NCBI GenBank assembly: GCA_937863685.1
Contig: CALMGM010000005.1
Span: forward strand, 806,001 to 870,000
Direction of reading: 5' to 3'
Origin: an uncultured bacterium
GTDB lineage: Bacteria > Edwardsbacteria > AC1 > EtOH8
Length of the DNA stretch: 64,000 bases
Below are positions 42,754 to 53,200 of this stretch, piece after piece. A model generated the notes under the pieces. The model did not search any database. It was not told where the DNA came from and was given only the letters and a program-made list of their open reading frames with translations. Position numbers and translations under genes: made by a program. Position 1 is the stretch's first letter. The number at the start of each line of letters is the position of its first letter.

Positions 42754-44487
42754 TTATCCCTTGATCTTCTTCAGACGGTCCTTGGCCTTGGTCAGATAAT
42801 CCTTGGCTTTGGCATGGCCGGGATCGGATTTTAAAAGGGTCTGGAAGGTCTTGACGGCCTTGTCGTATTCCTCGTTCATATACTGCTTGACCCCGGTCTT
42901 ATATAGGTCGTTGATCTGATCGGCCGACAGTTTGGCTGAAGCTGCAGGCTTGGGAGCCGGGGCCGCGGCTTTGGGTTTTTCAGCCCTGGCCGGGGTCTCT
43001 GCCGCCACCGGTCTGGGTGCGGTTTCCCGGGTGGCTGGTTTTGGCGCCGGAGCGGAAACCGCCGGGGGCTGGGAGGTCCGGCGATTGGTGGTATTATAAG
43101 CCACCGGGGCCGGGGCGGTGGGCTGCAGGGCAAGATCGTTAATGATTTCCTTGCGGTCTTTGGCAGTTATTTCGATGCTTTGTGACTGATACCCGTCGGC
43201 GGTTATCGACAAATTGTATTTCCCCGGGGGAACATTGCTGGTGTATTCTCCGGTCAGGGGATCGGCGCTGAATTGGGGCAGGTCCTTACCTACGAAGCTG
43301 AAGCTGGCCGCTATCGGCTGGCCGGTGGCGGCATCGACAATAGTGCCCTTGATGGTGCCCAGTTTGCGCTTGAGGGTCAGGTCCCATTTTTCCTTCTTGC
43401 CCGGCTCCACTTTGATCTTTCGTTCCAGCCAGCGGTAACCGTTGGCGTAGATGTGGATCTTGTAATCGCCCGGCGGCAGTTCGGCCAGGTATTTGCCGAT
43501 GTCGTCACTGACGGCCCCCGGGATCCCGGCCCCGGGGAAGGTGATCATGCCCTTCATGGGCACTCCGGTATCGCGGTCCTTGATCAGCCCGGCGATGGCC
43601 CCGGTGATGATCCCGGAGACGGCCCGCCCGGCGCTGGCCGGAAAGTCCAGCCCCAGGTTGATCTGCCAGGGAGGGGAGGCTTTGGTGAGGCCGATGTCGG
43701 CTGACAGGGAAATGCCCAGAATGTCCAGCGGAACATAATGAATGCCGGGGGTGAGCCTGGCCTCGGTGCGGTCGAAGCCCCGTCCCGGAAGCACCAGGGA
43801 GTCCGGCAGCGAATCCTTGACCGAGCCCATCCGCAGTTCGGCCGAGGCTTCGGCAAAGGCTGATAATCTCTGGCTGAAGCCGTATTCGTATCCCATCCCG
43901 GCCGGGACCTGGGAACGCTGGTCTCCCCGGGTCAGAAAGCCCAGATTAACGTATAGGGTGGACTGCTTGAGGTTTATATCGCCCAGCAGTTTGGCCCCAA
44001 AATCCAACTGGCCGGTCTGGGAGGGGCTGTCGTTGTATTTCTCCTTATTCATGGGAACCGAGATGATGGGCATAATTCCCAGATCCAGCAATTGATCGGC
44101 CAGTGATAAACCGTACTTGGCGGATATGGTGACATCCCCGGGGCAGCCCAGGGTGTTGTCCAGGCCCTCGCCGCCGGGGCTGGTGATGGTCCATTGTTCT
44201 CCGTGGGCCACGCCGCTCAGCATCAGCGACATATTTGGCAGGGGGGCAAAGCTCAGCAGCTGATGGCTCCATATGTCATTATACGAATTCCCGTCTCCGG
44301 CCAGATAGGAGACCCTCTGCTGGCTGTAGCTGGAGACGGAGGTCACCGTGCGGTAGCCGAACATCGAGCCGGCCTTGGCCGATTGCAAATGGACCAGCCC
44401 CGGCCCGCCGATAACCGGAAACCGGGCGGCCGAGGAGAATGATGCCGTCAGGGACAGCAATAGGGTCAAACGGAGAAACAATTTCAT
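42754..44487 (-). CDS. Outer-membrane barrel protein with carboxypeptidase-regulatory-like domains and C-terminal TPR (paralogue 1)
   Basis: 577 residues. Signal peptide (ending SFSSA), a beta-barrel-like region (about 20-290), two tandem regulatory-like/PEGA-type beta sandwiches (about 295-375 and 378-460), a Pro/Ala-rich linker (about 460-525), and a TPR-like pair ending in KDYLTKAKDRLKKIKG. The linker resembles cell-wall-spanning segments, so the TPR may lie in the periplasm. The function is unknown. It starts 8 bp after its paralogue's stop. Confidence 0.8.
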   Translation of the reverse strand: MKLFLRLTLLLSLTASFSSAARFPVIGGPGLVHLQSAKAGSMFGYRTVTSVSSYSQQRVSYLAGDGNSYNDIWSHQLLSFAPLPNMSLMLSGVAHGEQWTITSPGGEGLDNTLGCPGDVTISAKYGLSLADQLLDLGIMPIISVPMNKEKYNDSPSQTGQLDFGAKLLGDINLKQSTLYVNLGFLTRGDQRSQVPAGMGYEYGFSQRLSAFAEASAELRMGSVKDSLPDSLVLPGRGFDRTEARLTPGIHYVPLDILGISLSADIGLTKASPPWQINLGLDFPASAGRAVSGIITGAIAGLIKDRDTGVPMKGMITFPGAGIPGAVSDDIGKYLAELPPGDYKIHIYANGYRWLERKIKVEPGKKEKWDLTLKRKLGTIKGTIVDAATGQPIAASFSFVGKDLPQFSADPLTGEYTSNVPPGKYNLSITADGYQSQSIEITAKDRKEIINDLALQPTAPAPVAYNTTNRRTSQPPAVSAPAPKPATRETAPRPVAAETPARAEKPKAAAPAPKPAASAKLSADQINDLYKTGVKQYMNEEYDKAVKTFQTLLKSDPGHAKAKDYLTKAKDRLKKIKG

Positions 44488-44495
44488 AAAAGAAA

Positions 44496-46154
44496 TTATC
44501 CTCTAATTTTCTTTAAACGTTCCTGGCTCTTTTTAAGGTAATCCTTGGCCTTGGTGTTTCCGGGATCGGCCGCCAGCACCTTCTTGAAAGTGGTCACCGC
44601 CTTGTCGTATTCCTCGCTCATGTATTGCTTTACCCCGGTCTTGTACAGGCCGGCCACTTCTTCGGGGCTTAAGCCGGGAGCCTTGGGAGCCGGTTTTCTT
44701 TCCGGTTTGGGCTTTACCGCCAGGGCTGTCGGCAGCTGGGCCGGTTTCTGAACCACTGCCGGCTGCACCGGTTTGGGTTTGGGGATCGGCTGCAAGGCGA
44801 TATTTTGAATTGATTCCTCTTTATCGGTCAGGCTGATGTTGGCCTGAAAAGGCTGGTAACCCTGGGCGGTGACATTCAGGTCGTACTTTTTAGGAGCGGC
44901 CAGGGTGAAGCTGAACCCTCCGGTAGCCAGGTCGTTGCTGTATTTATCGCCGTTTCCGTTCAGAGTGATGACGGCCGATACCGGTTTACCGGTGGCGGCA
45001 TCGGCCACCTGGCCCTTGATGACGCCCTCCCTGGGACTTAGGGTCAGGTCCCATGATTGCGATTCACCGGATTTTACATCCAATTTCCGGTCGACCGTTC
45101 TGAATCCGTTAGCCATCACTTTGATGTTATAAGTGCCGGGCTTCAGCTTCAGCTGATAGCTTCCGTTCGGTTCGCTGACCACCGCCGGCAGGTCGGTGCC
45201 GGGAAAACTGATCATGCCCCTTATGGGCTGGTTTGTCTTGCGGTGTTTTATCAGACCGGCGATGGTGCCGGGCATGATGATGGATTTGATAAGTCCGGCC
45301 GCCGCCGGAAAATCCAGCCCCAAAACCAACTGCCAGGAAGGGGTGGCCTTGGTCAGACCGATGTCAGCAGCCAGGTTCACACCCAGCAAGGAAAGGGGAA
45401 TATAACGAAGTCCGGGGGTTATTCTGGCTTCTGTGCGATCGAAGCCCCGGCCCGACAGGATCAGGGAATCGGAGAGGGAATCCTTCTGGGAACCTATCCG
45501 CAGTTCGGCCGAGGTTTCCAGAAAAGCCGATAACATCCCGTTGATTTCATAATTAACACCCAGCCCGGCCGGCACCTGCGGCCTCTGATCGCCCCGGGTG
45601 AAAAAGCCCACATTAACCAGAAGGCTCATCTTGTCCATTGCTATATCGGTCAGCAGTTTTCCTCCGAAATCGACCTGGCCGGTCTGCGAGGGTGAGTCTT
45701 GGTATTTTTTATCATCCATGGGAAGGGATACCATCGGCATGGCCGCCAGGTCCACCTTGCCGTCATAAAGCCGGAAGCCGTATTTGGCGACAATAGTAAA
45801 ATCTCCGGGACAGCCCAGGGTGTTGTCCAAGCTGTCCCCCCCGAGGCTGTTTATGCTCCATTGCTCGGCATGGGCCAGTCCGGCCACCATAAAGGACAGG
45901 TTGTCCATCGGCGAGTAATTCACCAGATTATAGCTCCACAGGTCGTTGTACGAATTATCGCTGCCCGCCAGGGAGGATACTTTCTGGCTGCCGTAATTGG
46001 TTATGGAGTTGAAGCTTCTGAAGCCAAAACCCTGTCCGGCCTTGGCCGACTGCACATGAACCAGGCCCGGACCACCCAACAGGGGAAAGCGGGCGGCCGG
46101 TGCCGTTGGCAGTGCCAGAAACAGGGGGATTGCGAGCAATAGATACTTTTTCAT
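44496..46154 (-). CDS. Outer-membrane barrel protein with carboxypeptidase-regulatory-like domains and C-terminal TPR (paralogue 2)
   Basis: 552 residues from the ATG at 46154, chosen because GGAG lies just upstream and the signal peptide (MKKYLLLAIPLFLALPTAPA) begins there. Same domain order as paralogue 1: barrel with ARFPLLGGPGLVHVQSAKAG, two beta-sandwich domains, a shorter Pro/Lys linker, and C-terminal TPR. The two are tandem duplicates in one operon. I recognise no characterised relative. Confidence 0.8.
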   Translation of the reverse strand: MKKYLLLAIPLFLALPTAPAARFPLLGGPGLVHVQSAKAGQGFGFRSFNSITNYGSQKVSSLAGSDNSYNDLWSYNLVNYSPMDNLSFMVAGLAHAEQWSINSLGGDSLDNTLGCPGDFTIVAKYGFRLYDGKVDLAAMPMVSLPMDDKKYQDSPSQTGQVDFGGKLLTDIAMDKMSLLVNVGFFTRGDQRPQVPAGLGVNYEINGMLSAFLETSAELRIGSQKDSLSDSLILSGRGFDRTEARITPGLRYIPLSLLGVNLAADIGLTKATPSWQLVLGLDFPAAAGLIKSIIMPGTIAGLIKHRKTNQPIRGMISFPGTDLPAVVSEPNGSYQLKLKPGTYNIKVMANGFRTVDRKLDVKSGESQSWDLTLSPREGVIKGQVADAATGKPVSAVITLNGNGDKYSNDLATGGFSFTLAAPKKYDLNVTAQGYQPFQANISLTDKEESIQNIALQPIPKPKPVQPAVVQKPAQLPTALAVKPKPERKPAPKAPGLSPEEVAGLYKTGVKQYMSEEYDKAVTTFKKVLAADPGNTKAKDYLKKSQERLKKIRG

Positions 46155-46375
46155 GATCCGTCTCCATGCCGGTATTAAGGAAAAAAGTCTTGGAGTTGTT
46201 GGAAAAGTTATAATAAATACTACAACCCCAGTATCATAGATTAGCACATTTGGGCAATAAATGTCAATATTATTGATAAAATAAATTCATCTATGATAAG
46301 AACTTCCGTATTTTTCTGGGGCTGTCATTAATACCTTGATTTTAAGCCCAAGTTTTAGTATCCTTAATCTTAACC

Positions 46376-47755
46376 ATGAGCCTATTTCTGGAGGGTATGG
46401 AAATAAACGACAACATAGCCGCCATAGCCACCGGCGCGGGGTCAGCCGCCCTGGCCATGGTCAGGATCTCCGGGCCGGAGGCGGCCAATATCAGCGATGC
46501 TATTTTTTCCGGGAAGGTAAGACCATCGGCCATGGAAAGCCATGTGTTGCATTACGGATATATTGTTGATGCCGGAGGCGTTCGGCTTGACGAGGCCATG
46601 TTGGCGGTTTTAAGGCCGCCGCATTCCTTTACCGCCGAGCAGATGGTGGAGATCACCTGTCACGGGGGTCCGGCATCAGCCAGGGCGGTGCTGGAGGCGG
46701 CCCTGGCGGCCGGCGCCCGCCCGGCCCGGCCGGGGGAGTTCTCGCTTAGGGCCTTTTTAAACGGGCGGATAGATCTGGCCCAGGCCGAGGCGGTATGCGA
46801 TATCATCAATGCCAAGACCGCCGCCGCCGCCCGCGCCGCTCTGGAAAGGCTCTCCGGAGGGCTTTCCCGCAAGATAATTGCTGTCAGGGAAACGCTGCTG
46901 GAGGCGGCCGCATTGGTGGAATCCATGATAGACTTTCCCGAGGAGGACCTTCCTCCGGCAGAATCCGGCGAATGGATCGGCAATATAGAGCTGGCACAGC
47001 AACAGCTAAAGGATCTACTGGCCGGCAGCCGGGCCGCCATGGTCCTTAAAGACGGGGCTCGGGTGGTCATCGCCGGGAAACCGAATGTCGGCAAGTCCAG
47101 CCTGTTCAATATGCTACTTAAAGAAGAGAAGGCCATAGTCACCGAAACGGCCGGCACCACCCGCGACGTACTGGAAGGCTGGATAGACATAAAAGGCATC
47201 CCCGTCCGAGTATTCGACACCGCGGGCCTACGGGAGACGCCCGACACCATCGAGGCCCATGGCGTCAACCGGGCCAGGGGCAAACTGGAGCAGGCCGACC
47301 TGGTGCTGTTGGTGCTGGACGGCACCTCGCCCCTGACTGCCGAGGATCAAGGACTTTTATTCCAGACCGAAAAATATCATCGCTTGGTTTTGTTGAATAA
47401 AAGCGATCTGGGCCATCCCTCCGACAGTAAACCTGACAGATCCTGGCTGAGGATATCGGCCGTCACCGAAGAAGGCCTGGCAGAACTGGAGGGGTCCATT
47501 GTGTCCCAGCTTACCGGCGGGCAGGGAATCGAGGCCGGGGCCGCCTCGGCCGCCAATGCCCGGCAGGTTCAGTTGATGGAGGAGAGCCTAAAATATCTGG
47601 AAACCGCGAAAAACAGCCTGGTGCAGAAAGTATCATACGAACTGCTGGCCAGCGATCTCAAGGCGGCCATCGACGCCCTGGGCCAGATAACCGGCCAGAC
47701 CGTGGGCGATGATATCTTGAACCGGATATTCGAAAAGTTCTGCATCGGGAAATGA
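46376..47755 (+). CDS. mnmE: tRNA modification GTPase
   Basis: 459 residues. An N-terminal tetrahydrofolate-binding domain (IAAIATGAGSAALAMVRISGP), helical domain, and inserted G domain with GKPNVGKSS (near 235), DTAGLRE and NKSD. It ends in the invariant CIGK. With MnmG it makes the cmnm5 group on wobble uridine of tRNA. The start is uncertain: ATG at 46376 has no Shine-Dalgarno sequence, and ATG at 46397 has GGAGGG too close. Confidence 0.96.
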   Translation: MSLFLEGMEINDNIAAIATGAGSAALAMVRISGPEAANISDAIFSGKVRPSAMESHVLHYGYIVDAGGVRLDEAMLAVLRPPHSFTAEQMVEITCHGGPASARAVLEAALAAGARPARPGEFSLRAFLNGRIDLAQAEAVCDIINAKTAAAARAALERLSGGLSRKIIAVRETLLEAAALVESMIDFPEEDLPPAESGEWIGNIELAQQQLKDLLAGSRAAMVLKDGARVVIAGKPNVGKSSLFNMLLKEEKAIVTETAGTTRDVLEGWIDIKGIPVRVFDTAGLRETPDTIEAHGVNRARGKLEQADLVLLVLDGTSPLTAEDQGLLFQTEKYHRLVLLNKSDLGHPSDSKPDRSWLRISAVTEEGLAELEGSIVSQLTGGQGIEAGAASAANARQVQLMEESLKYLETAKNSLVQKVSYELLASDLKAAIDALGQITGQTVGDDILNRIFEKFCIGK

Positions 47756-47842
47756 TCATTGTTGAATGTTATTTGATTTTGAACGGCGAAAAATCATTTC
47801 GTCAACACGGTGCATTATAAATCGATTAAAGGAGGAACCAAA

Positions 47843-48724
47843 GTGAAACGCTTGGCAATTTTACTGGTCTTGGCCATCGTAGTTGCACCAGCAATGTTGT
47901 TGGCCGAGCCCTGGCAGGCCACTTTGGACGCCAACCTGATGGCCACCCAGAACGCCTACAGCAACAGCTGGACCGGAGGCGAGGCCGGGGCTCTGTCCTG
48001 GGTCACCAACTGGAATTTTATTGCCCAGCGGCAGTTCAATGCCAGATGGAACAGCAAGAATACCTTCAAACTGGCCTTCGGCCAGACCCACAGCCAGGAA
48101 CAGGAGAGCAAGCGCTGGATGAAGCCGGTCAAGTCCACCGACCTGATCGATGCCGAATCACTGTGGCGAATGACCCTGGGGTTGTTTGTCGATCCCTTCG
48201 CCGCGGTCCGCCAGGAATCGCAGTTCCTGGATGCCAGTCAGCCGGATAATATCCGTTATGGCAACCCCCTGAAATTCACCGAGAGCCTGGGCGCGGCCAA
48301 GTCATTATTCAAAGAGAAGGACCGCGAGCTGACCTTTCGGCTGGGCGCGGCCTTCCACCAACAGATGGATAAGGGTGTCATTATTGATGCAGCCGGGACC
48401 AAAAAAGATTTTACCAGCAACAGCGGTGGCGCTGAATTCGTAACCGATTACAAGACCCCGGTGGGCTCCGACAAGATATCATTTGCCAGCAAGATGACGG
48501 TTTATAAGGCGGTGTTCAATTCCAAAAAGGACGAGCTGGCCGGTCTGCCGAACCAGAATTACTGGAAACAGTCGGACCTAGGCTTGGAGAACACCTTGGT
48601 GGCCAACATCAGCAAATACCTGATGGTCAATCTCTACCTGCAGATGTTATACGACAAGGAGGTTGACCCGCGGGCCCGTTTCAAGCAGACCCTGTCTTTA
48701 GGCCTGACCTATGCCATCAAATAA
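47843..48724 (+). CDS. DUF3078-like outer-membrane protein
   Basis: 293 residues starting at GTG, with AAAGGAGG 7 nt upstream. Signal peptide ([21 protein letters not shown]) then a beta-rich protein with [18 protein letters not shown] and alternating aromatic strands ending [11 protein letters not shown], like DUF3078 proteins of Bacteroidetes. Probably an outer-membrane beta barrel; function unknown. mscL follows after 20 bp. Confidence 0.8.
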   Translation: MKRLAILLVLAIVVAPAMLLAEPWQATLDANLMATQNAYSNSWTGGEAGALSWVTNWNFIAQRQFNARWNSKNTFKLAFGQTHSQEQESKRWMKPVKSTDLIDAESLWRMTLGLFVDPFAAVRQESQFLDASQPDNIRYGNPLKFTESLGAAKSLFKEKDRELTFRLGAAFHQQMDKGVIIDAAGTKKDFTSNSGGAEFVTDYKTPVGSDKISFASKMTVYKAVFNSKKDELAGLPNQNYWKQSDLGLENTLVANISKYLMVNLYLQMLYDKEVDPRARFKQTLSLGLTYAIK

Positions 48725-48744
48725 TATTAGAAAAGGATAAAGCC

Positions 48745-49206
48745 ATGTTCAAAGAATTCAAGGAATTCGCACTGCGGGGCAACGTGCTGGACCTGGCGGT
48801 GGCGGTGATCATCGGCGGGGCCTTCGGCAAGATAATATCCTCCATGGTCAACGACATCATCATGCCCCCCATCGGGCGGCTGATGGGCAGGATGGATTTC
48901 AGTCAGCTGGTGATCCCGCTGGCCAAGCCGCAGGGGATGGAGTTCACCAAGATCACCCTGAAATCAGCCACCGAGGCCAATATTGCGGTCATCAAGATCG
49001 GCATGTTCATCAACAATGTGATCGATTTTGCCATTGTGGCCTTTGTGATCTTTCTGGTGATCCGGCTGGTCAACAAGCTGAAGAAACAGCCGGTCCCGTC
49101 CCCGGCCCAGCCCACCACCAAGGAGTGTCCCTTCTGTTTCTCGAACATAGCCCTAAAGGCGGTGCGCTGTCCCAACTGCACCTCGGAGATCAAGACCCAG
49201 CCCTAG
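48745..49206 (+). CDS. mscL: Large-conductance mechanosensitive channel with C-terminal zinc ribbon
   Basis: 153 residues. MscL core: [27 protein letters not shown] (first helix and pore), then the second helix [21 protein letters not shown]. The C-terminus carries CPFC ... CPNC, a zinc-ribbon extension found in many MscL proteins. It releases solutes during hypo-osmotic shock. AAAAGGA precedes the ATG. Confidence 0.96.
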   Translation: MFKEFKEFALRGNVLDLAVAVIIGGAFGKIISSMVNDIIMPPIGRLMGRMDFSQLVIPLAKPQGMEFTKITLKSATEANIAVIKIGMFINNVIDFAIVAFVIFLVIRLVNKLKKQPVPSPAQPTTKECPFCFSNIALKAVRCPNCTSEIKTQP

Positions 49207-49255
49207 AGCGATTTTACCATCGAATTTACGGAAACATAAACTGCTTTGATTTATT

Positions 49256-50029
49256 ATGCCTTTTACCGCCGCACATCCGGCCATGGTGCTGCCCATCAAG
49301 GCCAGGTGGCCGAAATATTTCAGCCTGACCGCCCTGGTGGTGGGCAGCATGGCTCCGGATTTCGAGTTCTTCATCCATTTCTATCCGCTGCGAGGGCCGG
49401 GCCATACCCTGCTGGGATCTCTATATTTCGACCTTCCGCTGGGCTTCCTGGCGGCCGTGCTTTTCCATTATGTGGTCAAAAAGCCGCTGATATACTGCCT
49501 GCCGGAGGCAATCGGCAAAAAATTCTATCGGATGGCGGATAAAAGATGGTCGATCTTCACCTTAAAGAACTTCGCCGTCTTCACTTATTCCGCCCTGATG
49601 GGCATAGCCACACATTTCTTCCTGGACGCCTTCACCCACCCACTGCATTTATTCCGGCAAGCGGCGCCGTTTCTGGCCAGACGTCTTTTTACCATCCGTT
49701 TTTACGGAATGGCATATAATGTACCGGCCCATAACATAGTTCACCTGACGGTGACGGCCCTCGGTTTCGGGGTGATCCTTTTTTACATCATGAAATTGAA
49801 ACCGGCCGCGGCCGGAGGGACCAGGAAGGTTGGGCAACTTTTCAAGTGGGCCTATTGGGGCTCCGGTCTGGCCCTGGCGGTAGCCATAACGATCCTGCGC
49901 ACCATTCAGATCAGGGGCCGCCCGGGAATAGGATTTTTTGAACACTACGGGGTCTCCTTCCTGAGCGGGTTGATACTGGGATTCCTGGCGGTATCCGTGG
50001 TTTATAAGGCTTTTCGAGAGTTTCGCTAA
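49256..50029 (+). CDS. DUF4184 family membrane protein
   Basis: 257 residues. The N-terminus MPFTAAHPAMVLPIKARWPKYFSLTALVVGSMAPDFEFF matches DUF4184, with conserved His and Asp in the first two helices (AHP, APDFE) and GIATHFFLDAFTHP. About six membrane helices. The family's resemblance to membrane hydrolases suggests metal binding, but its function is unknown. Confidence 0.85.
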   Translation: MPFTAAHPAMVLPIKARWPKYFSLTALVVGSMAPDFEFFIHFYPLRGPGHTLLGSLYFDLPLGFLAAVLFHYVVKKPLIYCLPEAIGKKFYRMADKRWSIFTLKNFAVFTYSALMGIATHFFLDAFTHPLHLFRQAAPFLARRLFTIRFYGMAYNVPAHNIVHLTVTALGFGVILFYIMKLKPAAAGGTRKVGQLFKWAYWGSGLALAVAITILRTIQIRGRPGIGFFEHYGVSFLSGLILGFLAVSVVYKAFREFR

Positions 50030-50057
50030 GCCGGATCCGGGTCCTGATTTTAATGGG

Positions 50058-50086
50058 AAAGCAAGCCAAAATTCGGCTTGCTTTTT
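50058..50086 (+). terminator. Rho-independent terminator
   Basis: AAAGCAAGCC-AAAATTC-GGCTTGCTTT followed by TTTG, 28 bp after the DUF4184 gene. Confidence 0.85.
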
Positions 50087-50258
50087 GCGCTTTAAATATG
50101 ATAGCCTATGATATCGAGGGGAAAGCGTTATTAATGAAGGGATGGCCAGCCAAAGAATTTTCCAGGCTCCCGCAGAGATCCTTTAAAGCGAGGCCATAAT
50201 TTGGCTCAGCGATGCTGTTTGTGGAAAAAGCGTAATGCCAGTTAATCAAGGAGACACT

Positions 50259-53200
50259 ATGAAAAAAAGGATTTTGTTTGCCGCTATGTCGGCAATTGCA
50301 GCTTCCGGCCTTTATGCTGCGACAATATCGGTAACAATAAATTATTCCAAGTCCGCGCTAAAATTTATATCAACCGGCGAGGGTTATGAAAAGGTTTTTC
50401 TGGCAAAAATGGATATTACCGACAGGGCCGGGGATCCCCAGCTTCCGGTGGATAAAAAATATATTTTGCTACCATTCGATGCTGTGGTTGACAGCGTCAA
50501 GGCTTCATCATACACCCAAGAATATATCGACGGATACCATGATATTTATCCGGCGCAAAAACAAGTCGTTCTTTCCAGGATGGCTGAAAAAACAGCCTTC
50601 ACCCAGCCGAACAAATCCGTTTACGAATCACATGACCAATACCCAGGGAAGATCTTCGAATATAAAAGCTCGGGTTATATGAACGGAAATCACATTGCGG
50701 AAATTCTTATTTACCCCCTCCAGTATGTTCCTGCAAAAAAAGGGCTTGAATTTTATTCTTCCATAGAACTCACCATTTATTTTCACAATGATCCCAAAAA
50801 AGAAACCCCAGGCAAGACATTATCGGCAAACGGCCAAACCATATACGATCATTCTGTCAGAGATCTTACCGGCATAACGCCCACTTCCTTTCTGGGCAAG
50901 GATGCCGGATCTGCCCCATTAGAATATCTCATTGTCACCAAGCCCCCGTTCGATACCGTTTTTCAACGATTAGCCGATTGGAAGACGGCCAAGGGGATTT
51001 CCGGGGCCGTAAGAAGCGTTGATTGGATAACCGCCAATTACCCCGGCAGAGACACTCAGGAAAAGATCAGAAATTACCTTAAAATTGCCCATAGCGATTC
51101 GGGACTTACTTTTTTGTTGCTGGGAGGAGATGTGGGCGTAGTTCCGGTCAGAAATGCTTTTGCCATGGATTGTGAAATGGGCGGCGGACGTAATAATATC
51201 TTTCCTTGTGATTTGTATTATTCGGACCTGGATGGAACCTGGAACGCCGACGGAGATACCATTTACGGCGAGGTATCAGACAGCGTGGATTTATATCCAG
51301 ATATTTTTGTGGGACGAGCTTCGGTGGATAGCCTTTATAAGGCCAGGGCCTTTGTCGACAAAATACTGATCTACGAAAAAAATCCCCCAACCGATTATCA
51401 GCTTAAAGCCCTTTTTGACGCCGATATACTTTGGACCAACCCATATACCGACGAGGGAATTGCCAAGAATATGATCCAAAACGAATCTTTTCCCAACAGG
51501 TATGTTATTACCAAACATTACGAATCGTTGCTTTTGGGCGGTGCCAGTTTTGATTCGGTGAATGCCGGCCAGAGTCTAATTAACCATTGCGGCCATGGTT
51601 GGATCGCGGGGGGGCTATTTGATATTTTCCAGATGGATGCTTTTACCAATAGTCCGCGAAACGGCATCCTATATTCCATCGGATGCTGGACCAATGCTTT
51701 TGATTATGATGCCAGCTCAGAGCATTTCGTCAATAATCCAAACGGCGGAGGGGTGGCATACATCGGAAATACCTCTTACGGCTGGGGTTCACCGGGAAAC
51801 CCGGGATACGGATATTCCGATCTGTTTGACGCCGCGTTCTTCAGGGAACTTTTCAATAATAATTTTTACCGGATCGGCATCACCCTGGCCCAGGCCAAGG
51901 CTTCGTATATCGCCCAGTCGCGGGAGGAAAATGTTTATCGATGGCACCAGTACGATATCAATTTAATAGGGGATCCCGAAATGCCCATTTGGACGGATAC
52001 CCCCCGAATTCTGGCGCTGGGATATCCCCCAATGATCCCGGCCGGTGCCTGTCAGGTGCGGATCAATGTTGGCAGCGATTCACAGCCGTTGGGAAATGCC
52101 TTGGTCTGCCTGCAAAAGGGCGCTGAAGTGTATGCGCGCGGCTTTACCACCGTCGGCGGGGATGTTTTGCTGGATGTCACCCCGGCCACTACCGGCAAAA
52201 TGACCCTTACCGTGACCGCCCAGAATCATTTTCCGGCTCAGGCCGATATTTTGGTCGGCGACAGTCTGGCGTATGTAAATATCAGCGGATATACCATTGA
52301 CGATTCATCCGGCGGCAACGGAGACGGAATGATAAATCCCGGGGAAACGATCGACCTGGCGATAAAATTGAAAAATTTCGGGAATCTGGACGCCCCGATG
52401 GTATCAGCGGCAATGCGATGTGTCGATACCTTGTTCTCGATCCTTGATTCCCAGCAGGTTTATGGGAACATTTCTTCAGGCGATTCAAGCTCCGGGACCG
52501 GCCAATATCGATTTTTGGTATCGGGAAACACCGCCAATGGCCACGCCTTGGTTTTAAATTTTCATATTACCGACAGCAGCGCCAACATCTGGCCGGCGTC
52601 AATATCGATGACGGTGGCCACACCCATTCTTTCTTATTATGATCATGGAATAACTGATACAACGGACAATAATAACGGCCTTGCCGAACCCGGAGAGATC
52701 GTTAGCCTGAACCTCAGGATAAAAAACAAAGGCTTGGATGTGGCCGAGGGCATTGTTTGCAGCCTCAGCACCAGCGATACTTCTTTGGCCATTATCGATG
52801 CTTTTAAAATATTGGGAGATATCTCTCCCGATTCTGTGAGCCCAGAAAATTTCAATATTTACATATCTCCGGGATCCTCGATACCACATGTGAGTGTTAT
52901 AAAATTAAGTCTTATCACCGAGGATGGGTATTTTTGCTGTGACAGTCTGGCCTTTGAGGTCGGCCAAACCGGTTTTGCCGATATCATGGAACATGAAACC
53001 GACGGGTGGACGCATAGCGGAACAAATGACCTGTGGCATATATCGCCTCATAGGAGGTATTCGGGATTTAATTCATGGTATTGCGGTCAGGATGATTCTT
53101 GGCAATATGTTAATAATATGAAAGCGATGCTGGTGTCGCCGCCGTTCATCCTCGGTCCCATGTCAACCGTATCTTTCAGCCGGACATACGATCTGCCTCT

